64,000 bases of DNA from Thalassobacillus devorans. GTDB lineage: Bacteria; Bacillota; Bacilli; Bacillales; Halobacillaceae. Below the pieces are notes generated by a model. The model did not search any database and was not told where the DNA came from. It saw only the letters and a list, made by a program, of their open reading frames with translations. The stretch covers positions 124,001 to 188,000 of the forward strand of contig NZ_FXEH01000005.1 in NCBI RefSeq assembly GCF_900176565.1. The letters run 5' to 3'. This document shows, piece by piece, positions 33,926 to 45,794 of the stretch. Every line of letters starts with the position of its first letter. The first letter of the stretch is position 1. The position numbers were made by a program, and so were the translations under genes.

Positions 33926-34108
33926 CTATAACATCAAGCTTTGAAAAAGCGTAATGGTTATAAATAAAGTGGATAAAAAACCAGCAGACAGTAATGTTAT
34001 CATTTTCCACCGGTTTATTTCTTTTGAAGGTTTTACAGCCTCTTTAGACACCGTAACCCATATAGCCATAGATACTATAACTAAGATAAATAAAAATTCT
34101 TCAGACAT
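33926..34108 (-). CDS. 60-residue two-span membrane protein
   Basis: The product has one helix, FLFILVIVSMAIWVTV, a charged linker, SKEAVKPSKEINRWK, and a second helix, MITLLSAGFLSTLFITITLF. GGAGG precedes the ATG. It is in the normal gene position between array sites; no family is recognised. Confidence 0.6.
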   Translation of the reverse strand: MSEEFLFILVIVSMAIWVTVSKEAVKPSKEINRWKMITLLSAGFLSTLFITITLFQSLML

Positions 34109-34175
34109 ATTTCACGCCTCCATTTTAAAAGCTAAGTACGGCTATGCTATGTACTAAGAATACTATTTAACAATC

Positions 34176-34207
34176 GCGCCCTTATCCAGAAGATTCGGGA
34201 CTGAGAT
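34176..34207 (-). repeat. Array site
   Basis: Plus strand: GCGCCCTTATCCAGAAGA, TTCGGGACTGAG, ATA. On the minus strand the core is followed by GATTGTTAAATAGT, nearly identical to the sequence rejoined at the ORF-less intron. Confidence 0.65.
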
Positions 34208-34229
34208 AAGTTAGGTTCTAATTCCCTTC

Positions 34230-35024
34230 CTACAATAATTCCTGTACATTTTGATGGATGTAGTCTTTTAATCCAAAGAGTTCTTTTTTGTCAAATTTAT
34301 AAGAAACCTCTTCACTTCTGTAACCGTCCAATATTTTTTGAATGGTGTTGCTAAGTCCCTCTGGGAATGTAGCTATCCCCCACTCACCTGCTTCTTGCTT
34401 TGATGTAACAGTCCCAGATTTAACGTACAAAAATACTCTCAGCATGTTTAACGAGCAATAAATTGGATTATCTTCTATATTTACTAAACATTCCTGATAA
34501 TCCCCCTCGATGGAAGAGAAGTAGTCCGATTGCGAAATAATAGGGAAAATTTCAGGTATTGGTTCTCCATCAATACAAATTCCCCGTTGGTTGAGTATAT
34601 AAATATGTGCAGCTAAATCAGGGTCAGTGCTAATATCTTCATTGATATATAAACATTGCTCTTTTGAAATTACAGTTTCATATCTCTACCTCCATTGTTC
34701 ACTATAGTGAAAGTCGAAGGAAGAAGGATGTTTCCAATTATCTAATTGCTCTTTATTCAAGAAACTAATTTCGATTGGATAAGGATCATCAGAATAACTT
34801 AAGTATAGATTTGCTAATTTCCTTTTGGTCTCTATTGTTATTGATTCATTTGTGACCACTATTACATCAAGATCACTTTTATAGGGATTGAATCCCTCCA
34901 TTGCTAGTGAGCCGTGAAGATAAAAACCAATAAAGTTATCATAGATGATTTGTTTAGTCTTACTAACTAATTTAAAAACAAAATCCCTTATATCTGAAGA
35001 AGAATTATTCCAATTGTAGGACAT
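34230..35024 (-). pseudogene. AadA/ANT(9)-like nucleotidyltransferase with one internal stop codon
   Basis: The gene encodes a 264-residue protein of the aminoglycoside adenylyltransferase (DUF4111-containing) type, interrupted by one TAG at codon 113 (34688-34686). The nucleotidyltransferase motif FIGFYLHGSLAMEGFNPYKS is followed by the D-x-D of SDLDVIVV. After the stop the frame stays open: RYETVISKEQCLYINEDIST, then LNMLRVFLYVKSGTVTSKQE, the substrate-binding C-terminal domain. A CAG to TAG change (W-R-Q-R-Y) is the simplest explanation. Such enzymes adenylylate aminoglycosides such as streptomycin or spectinomycin; resistance is not shown here, and the gene is likely silent unless the stop is read through. 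Confidence 0.8.
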
Positions 35025-35085
35025 TTAATAAACCTCCTTCCCCTATATAATTGAGACAAAGAGTGACAAACATTATCCAGCAATT

Positions 35086-35120
35086 GCCCCCAATTATTTA
35101 AGAGACTCAGTACTGAGATA
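35086..35120 (-). repeat. Array site
   Basis: Plus strand: GCCCCCAATTATTTAAGA, GACTCAGTACTGAG, ATA. The palindrome is CTCAGTACTGAG, a variant of the usual one, and it follows the UbiE-like methyltransferase. Confidence 0.7.
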
Positions 35121-35133
35121 AATGTTCAGATAA

Positions 35134-35922
35134 TTAGACTATTAAGAAGAAGTGCCCACATTCACAATTTTTTTGATGTAATAAATCACCATGCTTTAGG
35201 TGCCACTTCCCACTATCTAGATCTTCTTTCAGCTTATTAAGGCAACTACTTACTGAACTAGGATCCCCTTTAGCAAGAGGTGATGTTCCATTTTTAAATC
35301 TTTCTTCAAGATAGATTTCTGGCTTGTTCCAACCCGAAAAGAAAAACTGATCCTTTAAGTCATTAGGTAATGGAAACGGCTTAACTCTTACAGCAGACTC
35401 TAATTCTTCTTCTAGTAAGTTTGAAATAGTATGTAATGGCGGATGAACCTCATACGCTTCTTCTAGAATGGGACTAAAATACTCAAGTATCCAAAAATCA
35501 TCGGAGCACAACCGAGGATCTAAAGTGAAGATTATTATTTTCCCTTCACTCTTTAAAACTCTTTTCATTTCTCTAAAAGCTAACCTCAAGTCTTTAAAAT
35601 GGTGAGAGGCTAGAGTACAAACAATCCCATCTACTGAGTTATCTGAAACAGGAATATCCTCTACAATTCCTTCTTTCCAGGTTAAATTCTCATGTTCTTT
35701 ACCTTGATTTCTCATAACTGATGAAGGCTCCATAGCAATTATAGAATACCCTTTTTCTGCGATTCTACAACTGTAATTTCCGGTTCCGGCTCCAATATCC
35801 AATATCGTAGCAGGTGCTTTAAAATTTAGTTCCTCAACAATACTTTGAGTAATTCGTGGGTCTGCCTTTCTAGTACTGTTATAGGTTTTACCTATATCAT
35901 TATAAATTGGATTAGTACTCAA
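35134..35922 (-). CDS. Class I SAM-dependent methyltransferase (UbiE-like)
   Basis: The 262-residue product has the class I SAM motif ATILDIGAGTGNYSCRIAEK, the acidic SIIAMEPSSVM, and VDGIVCTLASHHFKDLRLAF with REMKRVLKSEGKIIIFTLDP. These are the Methyltransf_11 landmarks. I start at TTG 35922, ten bases after AAGGAG, giving MSTNPIYNDIGKTYNSTRKA. It is the first gene of the array on its high-coordinate side. The substrate is unknown. Confidence 0.85.
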   Translation of the reverse strand: MSTNPIYNDIGKTYNSTRKADPRITQSIVEELNFKAPATILDIGAGTGNYSCRIAEKGYSIIAMEPSSVMRNQGKEHENLTWKEGIVEDIPVSDNSVDGIVCTLASHHFKDLRLAFREMKRVLKSEGKIIIFTLDPRLCSDDFWILEYFSPILEEAYEVHPPLHTISNLLEEELESAVRVKPFPLPNDLKDQFFFSGWNKPEIYLEERFKNGTSPLAKGDPSSVSSCLNKLKEDLDSGKWHLKHGDLLHQKNCECGHFFLIV

Positions 35923-36000
35923 TATTGACCAACTCCTTGAAATTAACAATTACGAACACATCTAACTATATCAAATTTTCCAATAATTATTAAATTGGTT

Positions 36001-36062
36001 TATCTCGAAACTGAGTCTTCCACAATCCTGCCCTTTTCTGGAAGACTCAGTTTCGAGACATC
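36001..36062. repeat. Pair of array sites in inverted orientation at the array edge
   Basis: ATCTCGAAACTGAGTCTTCC and GGAAGACTCAGTTTCGAGA face each other across about 20 bases that include TGCCC. The arms pair over about 19 bases. No gene lies between. It marks the high-coordinate end of the array, since no site is seen beyond it. Confidence 0.8.
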
Positions 36063-36253
36063 TGCATTAAAACAATATAAGTTATGTTCTTAGCATAAAA
36101 TCGCCACAGGCACAAATTCCCCCCTTAAGTAATAAATTCTACAAAAACTTATAAACCCCTGAGGACTTGCTTAAGATTCAATTTACATATTTACGTTAAC
36201 CTAATCCCAAGTATAAATATACTAAGCTTAAAAATACATCTCAAAATTCTCGG

Positions 36254-36272
36254 TCGGCACGAAATCGGCACG
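36254..36272. repeat. Short direct repeats TCGGCACG, possible recombinase arm-type sites
   Basis: TCGGCACG occurs twice at an 11-bp period (36254-36261 and 36265-36272), just outside the sufB terminator. Short direct repeats like this often lie next to attachment sites of tyrosine recombinase elements in Bacilli. No att core or duplicate at 12.5-12.9 kb was found, so this is only suggestive. Confidence 0.3.
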
Positions 36273-36288
36273 CAACAAAAACAATAAA

Positions 36289-36328
36289 AATAACCCTTGA
36301 TATAATCGCTGTTATATCAAGGGTTATT
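36289..36328 (-). terminator. Terminator of the suf operon
   Basis: AATAACCCTTGATATAA and TTATATCAAGGGTTATT form a 17-bp perfect stem, followed on the minus strand by TTTTATTGTTTTTG, just after the sufB stop. Confidence 0.9.
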
Positions 36329-36333
36329 GGGTA

Positions 36334-37731
36334 TTAACCGATGGAACCTTCCATTTCGAATTTTATAAGACGGTTCATTTCAACCGCATACTCCATTGGA
36401 AGCTCTTTAGTAAATGGTTCGATGAAGCCCATGACGATCATTTCTGTCGCTTCTTCTTCAGAAATACCACGGCTCATCAGATAAAAGAGCTGTTCTTCAG
36501 ACACTTTAGATACTTTCGCTTCGTGCTCTAACGAAATATTCTCGTTCATGATTTCGTTATAAGGGATGGTATCAGAAGTTGACTGATTATCCATGATAAG
36601 TGTGTCACATTCAACGTTCGAACGTGCACCTTCTGCTTTACGTCCGAATTGCACGATCCCACGATACGTTACTTTACCACCATGTTTTGAAATGGACTTC
36701 GAAACGATGGAAGAAGACGTATTAGGTGCCAGGTGAATCATTTTCGCACCTGCATCCTGATGCTGGCCTTTACCAGCCAAAGCGATTGACAATGTCATTC
36801 CACGGGCACCTTCGCCCTTCAGAATAACTGCAGGGTATTTCATTGTCAGCTTGGAACCAAGGTTGCCGTCAACCCATTCCATTGTTGCATTGGCATCAGC
36901 GGTAGCACGCTTCGTAACCAGATTGTAGACGTTGTTCGCCCAGTTCTGGATGGTAGTGTAACGGCAGTAAGCATTCTTCTTAACAAAGATTTCAACGACT
37001 GCACTGTGCAGAGAGTTTGTTGTATAGACAGGCGCTGTACAACCTTCTACATAGTGGACAGAGGCATCTTCATCAACGATGATCAACGTACGCTCAAATT
37101 GTCCCATGTTTTCTGAATTGATTCGGAAATATGCTTGTAGTGGCGTATCCACTTTCACGCCTTTTGGTACATAGATGAAAGATCCACCGGACCATACTGC
37201 AGAGTTCAATGCAGAAAATTTGTTGTCAGATGGAGGAATTACTTTTCCGAAGTATTCTCTGAAAAGTTCTTCATCCTCTTTCAAAGCAGAATCTGTATCT
37301 TTAAAGATGATTCCCTGTTTCTCAAGATCTTCTTGCATGTTGTGGTAAACTACTTCAGATTCATACTGAGCGGATACACCAGCAAGGTACTTCTGTTCTG
37401 CTTCTGGGATACCCAGTTTATCGAACGTATTTTTAATCTCTTCCGGAACCTCATCCCAGGAACGCTCAGAGCGCTCAGATGGCTTTACATAATAAGTGAT
37501 TTCATCGAAATCAAGCTCGGCAAGGTCGCCGCCCCACTGTGGCATTGGCATTTTATAAAAATGCTCCAATGACTTCAAGCGGAAGTCAAGCATCCATTCC
37601 GGCTCTTCTTTATAACGGGAAATTTCCTCAACTACTTCTTTTGTCAGTCCTCTTTGAGTACGGAAAATCGAAACATCCTTCTCATGGAACCCATATTTAT
37701 AATCTTCGATTTCTGGCGCCTTTTTGGCCAT
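36334..37731 (-). CDS. sufB: Fe-S cluster assembly protein SufB
   Basis: The 465-residue product matches SufB of the SufBCD scaffold, where Fe-S clusters are built in the cytoplasm. Landmarks are [60 protein letters not shown] with the conserved Cys, and the C-terminal [23 protein letters not shown] 37731 has AAGGAGG nine bases upstream, better than the ATG at 37737. It is the last gene of sufCDSUB and has its own terminator. Confidence 0.95.
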   Translation of the reverse strand: MAKKAPEIEDYKYGFHEKDVSIFRTQRGLTKEVVEEISRYKEEPEWMLDFRLKSLEHFYKMPMPQWGGDLAELDFDEITYYVKPSERSERSWDEVPEEIKNTFDKLGIPEAEQKYLAGVSAQYESEVVYHNMQEDLEKQGIIFKDTDSALKEDEELFREYFGKVIPPSDNKFSALNSAVWSGGSFIYVPKGVKVDTPLQAYFRINSENMGQFERTLIIVDEDASVHYVEGCTAPVYTTNSLHSAVVEIFVKKNAYCRYTTIQNWANNVYNLVTKRATADANATMEWVDGNLGSKLTMKYPAVILKGEGARGMTLSIALAGKGQHQDAGAKMIHLAPNTSSSIVSKSISKHGGKVTYRGIVQFGRKAEGARSNVECDTLIMDNQSTSDTIPYNEIMNENISLEHEAKVSKVSEEQLFYLMSRGISEEEATEMIVMGFIEPFTKELPMEYAVEMNRLIKFEMEGSIG

Positions 37732-37764
37732 AATCAAAAACCTCCTTTTGGTGTTATGCCGCGA

Positions 37765-40731
<2,967 letters not shown>

Positions 40732-40749
40732 GGTATCCCTCCTATCTGA

Positions 40750-41535
40750 TTACGCTTTTTGACCTACAGTTTCATCTTCGATTCCAAGTTCTTGCTTGAT
40801 CCAGTCATAGCCTTCTTCTTCAAGTCGCTGTGCCAATTCAGGACCACCGGATTTCACAATACGTCCTTGCATCATTACGTGTACTTTATCAGGAGCGATA
40901 TAGTTCAATAGGCGCTGATAGTGAGTGATGATCAGGCATCCGAAGTTTTCATCACGCATTTGGTTGATACCTTTAGAAACAACTTTCAGGGCATCGATAT
41001 CCAAACCAGAGTCAATTTCATCAAGAATAGCAATTGCTGGCTTGAGCATCATCAATTGAAGAATTTCATTACGCTTTTTCTCGCCGCCGGAGAAACCTTC
41101 ATTCAAGTAACGTTGTGCCATGTTTTTATCCATCTCAAGGAGATCCATCGTGCCGTCCATTTCTTTAATGAATTTCATCAAGGAAATTTCATCGCCTTCC
41201 TCACGACGGGCATTAATAGAAGAACGAAGGAAGTCAGAGTTCGTCACACCGCTGATTTCGCTTGGGTACTGCATTGCCAGGAAGAGACCAGCTTGCGCAC
41301 GTTCGTCTACTTCCATTTCCAATACGTCTTTTCCATCAATATATACTTCACCCTCTGTGATTTCATATTTCGGGTGACCCATGACTGCAGATGCTAATGT
41401 GGACTTACCTGTACCGTTCGGCCCCATTACTGCGTGGAATTCTCCACCCTTGATTGTCAAGTTGACACCTCTTAAAATTTCTTCACCTTCAATCGCTACG
41501 TGAAGATTCTTAATTTCTAAAGTAGATCCTGCCAT
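40750..41535 (-). CDS. sufC: Fe-S assembly ATPase SufC
   Basis: The 261-residue ABC-type ATPase energises the SufBD scaffold; it is not a membrane transporter. Walker A is GPNGTGKSTLASAVMGHP, the signature region is NEGFSGGEKKRNEILQLMML, Walker B is PAIAILDEIDSGLDIDAL, and the switch His is in CLIITHYQRLL. I use ATG 41535, preceded by GGAGG; the in-frame ATG at 41550 overlaps that Shine-Dalgarno. It is the first gene of the suf operon. Two TGAGAAT repeats lie upstream near 41590-41612 and could be regulatory. Confidence 0.95.
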   Translation of the reverse strand: MAGSTLEIKNLHVAIEGEEILRGVNLTIKGGEFHAVMGPNGTGKSTLASAVMGHPKYEITEGEVYIDGKDVLEMEVDERAQAGLFLAMQYPSEISGVTNSDFLRSSINARREEGDEISLMKFIKEMDGTMDLLEMDKNMAQRYLNEGFSGGEKKRNEILQLMMLKPAIAILDEIDSGLDIDALKVVSKGINQMRDENFGCLIITHYQRLLNYIAPDKVHVMMQGRIVKSGGPELAQRLEEEGYDWIKQELGIEDETVGQKA

Positions 41536-41742
41536 AACTAATACCTCCATATCTATTGTGAATCATTTTTTGAATAAGAACATATCCATTCTCAATCTAT
41601 TCTCATTACAATCTTATATCATTTCGAAACTGTTATCAACTTTTTTCACTGTACGAATCGACTTTCTAAACCATTAGGTTTAAAAAATCCACTTTATTAG
41701 GATAACACGGACCTTCCTTATTATATAGATAAAAACAGAAAA

Positions 41743-41769
41743 AAATCAGGTGGATTCATCACCTGATTT
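41743..41769 (-). terminator. Terminator of the small gene at 41780
   Basis: AAATCAGGTG and CACCTGATTT form a 10-bp stem, followed on the minus strand by TTTTTCTG. Confidence 0.8.
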
Positions 41770-41779
41770 TCCATATTTA

Positions 41780-41971
41780 TTATTTATGCAATTGACGATC
41801 TACTTCAGCCACTATCTTACGGCTTTCTTCGTATTCCTTTTGACGACGTTGTTCAACTTTTAACCGCTGATCTAACTTATTGCTATATTCTGCATAGCCC
41901 ATTCCGTGAGATTGCTGCATAGCTTTCTCCATTTCGGAAGTATAATTCAGCTTAAGTTGGTCGTTAATAAT
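41780..41971 (-). CDS. Small charged protein with an unusual (possibly ATT) start
   Basis: The frame encodes up to 63 residues, ending KLDQRLKVEQRRQKEYEESR followed by KIVAEVDRQLHK, a charged helical sequence. No ATG, GTG or TTG occurs upstream in frame. The AAAGGA at the upstream end is spaced for an ATT codon at 41971 or 41968. The first ATG, at 41932, has no ribosome binding site and would give 50 residues. A strong terminator follows, which supports a real gene. No family is recognised. Confidence 0.5.
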   Translation of the reverse strand: MINDQLKLNYTSEMEKAMQQSHGMGYAEYSNKLDQRLKVEQRRQKEYEESRKIVAEVDRQLHK

Positions 41972-42155
41972 AAATCAATCCTTTCGGTTTTTGTATGCTA
42001 TTAAGTGTAGCACAGGTATATTACCCAGACCAAAAGGCATTTAAACCAAAATAGTGGAATTGTATAGGAAATGTATTTTCATACAACAATTAACAGGGTA
42101 CCATTCATACATCGTCAAAATTGCTCCATAATACTTCGGTATCCTCGAATTATAC

Positions 42156-42521
42156 TTAATGTTGCAAATTTTGCAACTCTTGATATGCTTCCTGTACCAA
42201 AGTGACTGCCTGGCTCATTGCGGCCCCTCCACCAAAGGCTGCTGAGACTCCACAAGCTTCCATTATTTCCTTTTCACTTGCTCCTTGGTCAATGCATCCT
42301 TTTGTATGATAAATCATACAATATTCATCTTGAGCTACCACACTAATACCGAGTGCAATCAATTGTTTTTCTTTCTCTGTCAATTCGCCTGCTTCAAAAC
42401 AAGCTTCTGTAAAAGCATTAAAATGATGGGCGATTTCCGGCATCTTCTCCGTAAATGTACCGATTCCGTGCTTATATTCTTGCAAGTATGCTTCAGTAAA
42501 AGTCATTTTATTTTCTTCCAT
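42156..42521 (-). CDS. Carboxymuconolactone decarboxylase/AhpD-family protein
   Basis: The 121-residue helical product shows the CMD/AhpD pattern: [20 protein letters not shown], then [20 protein letters not shown] and [20 protein letters not shown]. The E-x-C-x-x-Y-H segment places a Cys and a His where AhpD enzymes keep their active site, but with C-M-I-Y instead of C-x-x-C. Such proteins often act as peroxide-linked reductases. GGGAGG precedes the ATG. Specific function is unknown. Confidence 0.8.
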   Translation of the reverse strand: MEENKMTFTEAYLQEYKHGIGTFTEKMPEIAHHFNAFTEACFEAGELTEKEKQLIALGISVVAQDEYCMIYHTKGCIDQGASEKEIMEACGVSAAFGGGAAMSQAVTLVQEAYQELQNLQH

Positions 42522-42664
42522 ATATAAAACCTCCCAGGATATTCATGCTAATGCTAGTATGAGCAATAACAGTCAAATTATCCTGGGAGGACATCAGTTA
42601 GAAAAACTTGGCTTGCCGCTATCTTCTTAGGCCTAGTCTTTGTATATTTTATACTTCTATCATA

Positions 42665-43504
42665 TTACTTCGTGCCATCTACAGGAACGACAGCACCTTC
42701 GTATTCTTCTTCCATAAATGTTTGAATCTCTTCAGAACGCAATACTTCTACAAGCTTCTGCAAAGCTTCTGAATCTTCGTCTTCACTTTTTGCAGCTATT
42801 ACGTTGACATAAGGTGACTCTGAACCTTCAAGGATAAGAGCGTCTTCACTAGGGTTCAATCCTGCTTCGATTGCATAGTTGGTATTAATAGCAACCAGTG
42901 CATTTTCTTCCCTTTCATAATTTGATGGCAATAGTTCCGCATTAATGCCGTCATCAAATTTAAGGTTCTTCGGATTTTCTACAATATCCTTGATAGTAGC
43001 GTCCACTTTTTCTACGTTTTCATCAAGCTTGATCAGTCCTTCTCTTTCTAATAAGGAAAGAATTCGGCCATGGTCTGCTACGGAACGACTTAAAAGTACA
43101 TCTGTTCCTTCTGGCACCTCATCCACGCTTTTAATATTTTTTGAATAAATACCCATTGGCTCAATATGGATGCCGCCAAGGTTGACAAAGTCGTAATCAT
43201 TATCAGCCATTTGCGTCTCAAGGTATGGGATATGCTGGAAGTAGTTCGCATCAATACGACCTTCAGCCAAGTCTTTATTCGGGAGTACATAATCCTGGTA
43301 TTCTTCAATCTTCAGCTCAATTCCCTCTTCTTCTAAAAGAGGCTTTGCTTCTTGAAGTACTTCTGCATGAGGCACAGAAGTCGCTCCAACTGTCAGTTCT
43401 TTTGTATCAGAAGATGATGACTGATCTCCATCATCTGAACTGCCACAAGCAGCTAACACTGTGATTAATAATCCTGCTAAAATTCCAGTTAACCATTTTT
43501 TCAT
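42665..43504 (-). CDS. metQ: Methionine ABC transporter substrate-binding lipoprotein
   Basis: The 279-residue NlpA/MetQ-type lipoprotein begins with signal LLITVLAACGSSDDG and the lipobox A-A-C. The mature part includes ATSVPHAEVLQEAKPLLEEE, DANYFQHIPYLETQMADNDY and the family's GIYSKNIKSVDEVPEG. It captures methionine outside the membrane for the MetI/MetN channel. It is the third gene of an operon controlled by the SAM riboswitch at 45422-45595. Confidence 0.95.
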   Translation of the reverse strand: MKKWLTGILAGLLITVLAACGSSDDGDQSSSSDTKELTVGATSVPHAEVLQEAKPLLEEEGIELKIEEYQDYVLPNKDLAEGRIDANYFQHIPYLETQMADNDYDFVNLGGIHIEPMGIYSKNIKSVDEVPEGTDVLLSRSVADHGRILSLLEREGLIKLDENVEKVDATIKDIVENPKNLKFDDGINAELLPSNYEREENALVAINTNYAIEAGLNPSEDALILEGSESPYVNVIAAKSEDEDSEALQKLVEVLRSEEIQTFMEEEYEGAVVPVDGTK

Positions 43505-43612
43505 AGTAAATTCTCCTTTTTTATATGAATTGATTTTTTGTAACTAGTAGTGATGGCAAGGGATTTGCTCCCTTATCCGCTTCACTGAAAAAAATTCTTT
43601 CAAAACAAAGAC

Positions 43613-44281
43613 TCAGCGTTTATCAATCGAACGTGAAACAGCGTCACCAACGAATTGGAAAATGAAAACGATCAGCACAATCAATATGGTACATACAAAT
43701 ACAACATCAAAGTCACTTCGCTGAAATCCATAGAAATATGCGAAATCGCCTAAACCTCCAGCTCCGATAACCCCTGCCACAGCTGTATAGCCAATCAGTG
43801 CGATTGCTGTAACCGTAAGACCAGAAACAAGTGCGGGCAAAGATTCTTTCAAAAGTACTTTAGAAATGATAGTTGAGGTCTTAGCACCCATTGATTTTGC
43901 AGCTTCAATCACCCCTTTATCTACTTCTTTCAAGGCTATTTCAACTAACCTTCCATAGAAAGGAGCTGCTCCGATAATCAAAGCTGGTATTGCAGCTTTC
44001 GGACCTCGTATCGTTCCCATCAAAAAGTCTGTAAATGGAAATAACAATAAAATCAATATAATGAAAGGTATTGCCCGGAATACGTTGACGAATGCTGCCG
44101 TTACCCAATTTAGAAGTTTATTTTCCCATAAACCTCCTGGGCGGGATAAATACAAGACCAATCCCAGCAGGATACCGAGCACCAGGGTGCCTGCTACAGA
44201 GATGATGGTCATATATAAGGTCTCATAAGTAGCTGTTACCATGTCTTCTACTTCCACATTAGGAAATAAATTACTCAACAT
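43613..44281 (-). CDS. metI: Methionine ABC transporter permease
   Basis: The 222-residue membrane protein has about five helices and the ABC permease EAA loop (EVDKGVIEAAKSMGAKTSTI, then KVLLKESLPALVSG). The pattern is that of MetI (MetP in B. subtilis). It overlaps the metN stop by 11 bases. Together with MetN and MetQ it imports methionine. Confidence 0.95.
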   Translation of the reverse strand: MLSNLFPNVEVEDMVTATYETLYMTIISVAGTLVLGILLGLVLYLSRPGGLWENKLLNWVTAAFVNVFRAIPFIILILLLFPFTDFLMGTIRGPKAAIPALIIGAAPFYGRLVEIALKEVDKGVIEAAKSMGAKTSTIISKVLLKESLPALVSGLTVTAIALIGYTAVAGVIGAGGLGDFAYFYGFQRSDFDVVFVCTILIVLIVFIFQFVGDAVSRSIDKR

Positions 44282-45299
44282 TAGGGATCACCTCCACTTC
44301 TACAGAGGTTTGTTTGATATAGATCTGCGCTCTTTCAATTTCATCTTTATTACCTTCTACATGAACAAATAGCGTGCCATACGCCCCTTTTTGAGTCTGT
44401 GTGATTTTTCCATGCAAAATGTTTAGAGCTAGATTGAACTTTCTGGACAGCTCGCTTATTAAGGCCTGGTTTGTACTTTCGCCTACAAAATGGAGACGTA
44501 ACACTTTTCCTGACCTGTATTTCTCATGAATCAATGCTAAGGAGTATTCCTGATCGGGATCACCCATAACTTGATCCACGAACTTCTTCGTCACTGCCTG
44601 CTCTGGGTGAAGAAACACATCAAGTACCTCCCCCTCCTCCACGACCTTTCCATTTTCCATCACTGCAACGCGATGGCAAATTTTCCGGATTACATGCATT
44701 TCGTGGGTAATCATAATGATCGTTAAGCCTAATTTTTCATTGATATCCACGAGTAAATCCAGGATAGAATCGGTCGTCTCGGGATCAAGTGCTGAAGTTG
44801 CTTCATCACACAAAAGCACCTTAGGGTTATTCGCTAATGCCCTCGCGATACCGACACGCTGTTTTTGACCGCCACTTAGTTGGGAAGGATATGCGTTTTC
44901 TCTTCCTTTAAGTCCTACCAGTTCGATCAATTCCATTACTCTTGCTCGTCTTTTATCTTTAGGTACACCAGCTATCTCTAACGGAAAAGCGATATTATCT
45001 CTGACTGTACGAGACCAAAGCAGATTGAAGTGCTGAAATATCATCCCGATTTCCTGACGGGCAAGCCGCAGCTTATTTTTGCTCATGCTAGTTATTTCCT
45101 GCCCATCTATCGTTATAGAGCCTCCTGTGGGATCCTCCAGACGATTTAATAAACGGATGAACGTGCTTTTTCCAGCTCCACTGTATCCGATAACACCGTA
45201 AATTTCCCCGGCTTCAATATTTAGATCGAGATGATCAACCGCAGTGACATCCTGGTCTTTCGTGTGAAAGACTTTAGATAAATCTTTTATAGAAATCAT
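44271..45299 (-). CDS. metN: Methionine ABC transporter ATP-binding protein
   Basis: The 342-residue ATPase has Walker A GYSGAGKSTFIRLLNRLEDP, the signature SQLSGGQKQRVGIARALANN, and Walker B KVLLCDEATSALDPETTDSI. A C-terminal NIL regulatory domain (about residues 260-342) is typical of MetN and can bind methionine to inhibit transport. It begins at ATG 45299 with GGAGG upstream, just after the S-box leader. Confidence 0.95.
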   Translation of the reverse strand: MISIKDLSKVFHTKDQDVTAVDHLDLNIEAGEIYGVIGYSGAGKSTFIRLLNRLEDPTGGSITIDGQEITSMSKNKLRLARQEIGMIFQHFNLLWSRTVRDNIAFPLEIAGVPKDKRRARVMELIELVGLKGRENAYPSQLSGGQKQRVGIARALANNPKVLLCDEATSALDPETTDSILDLLVDINEKLGLTIIMITHEMHVIRKICHRVAVMENGKVVEEGEVLDVFLHPEQAVTKKFVDQVMGDPDQEYSLALIHEKYRSGKVLRLHFVGESTNQALISELSRKFNLALNILHGKITQTQKGAYGTLFVHVEGNKDEIERAQIYIKQTSVEVEVIPNVE

Positions 45300-45421
45300 T
45301 CTGTGCTGCCTCCTACTTCTTGCTGATGGTTTAAAGCAAAGAAAATGCTGCTTGTCTCCGAGTCTTACTTAGAAAGACTTTAATTCCAACATTTCCATAA
45401 AGTATTACTTACTTTATGCAT

Positions 45422-45595
45422 AAAAAAACACCTTCTGCTTAGAGAACAGAAAGGCGCTTAGGTAACAAGCTGCTCCGTTCTCTTATCTGTCAGAGCTTAT
45501 GAACTCTGCAGGAATTGGCACCTTTTCAAGATTGGAAAACTTGACGGTTGCCGGGCTTCATCGGGCCAGTCCCTCCACCACTCTTAATAAGAGAT
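45422..45595 (-). promoter_or_regulatory. SAM-I riboswitch (S-box) with terminator
   Basis: Read on the minus strand, the aptamer (45595-45480) contains GTGGAGGGACTGGCCCGATG and AAGCCCGGCAACC, the S-box core. P1 is closed by CTCTTATT at the 5' side and GATAAGAG at the 3' side. An intrinsic terminator follows: a CCTTTCTG/CAGAAGG hairpin and seven Ts near 45456-45422. High SAM should end transcription before metN. Confidence 0.95.
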
Positions 45596-45794
45596 GTGAT
45601 TAATTTTAATACTTTAATCCGTTTAAGTGTCACAAAAAAGATTGTAGCATGTGAGCGAAATTATTGTCAACAAAATTCGATTAATTCCGGCAAATAAGTA
45701 TTCTTACCATGCAATACTACTTCTGATATGCGTTGCCTTCCTTTTGTATGGTAGGATAATGACAGAATTCTATGCATACGGAGGAGGTTTCTAT

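Noticed and set aside
15270-36062. Array sites as ordinary intrinsic terminators.
   Set aside because: The palindrome arms are only 5 bp with a 2-base gap, and the C-run core gives no U-tract in the gene direction. Sites also occur where no gene precedes them.
15270-36062. Array sites as canonical integron attC.
   Set aside because: The conserved GTTA elements flank the hairpin in direct rather than inverted order, and no IntI-like gene is visible. Resemblance is limited to layout and cargo.
15270-36062. A CRISPR array.
   Set aside because: The repeats are imperfect and separated by whole genes of varied length; no cas genes are present.
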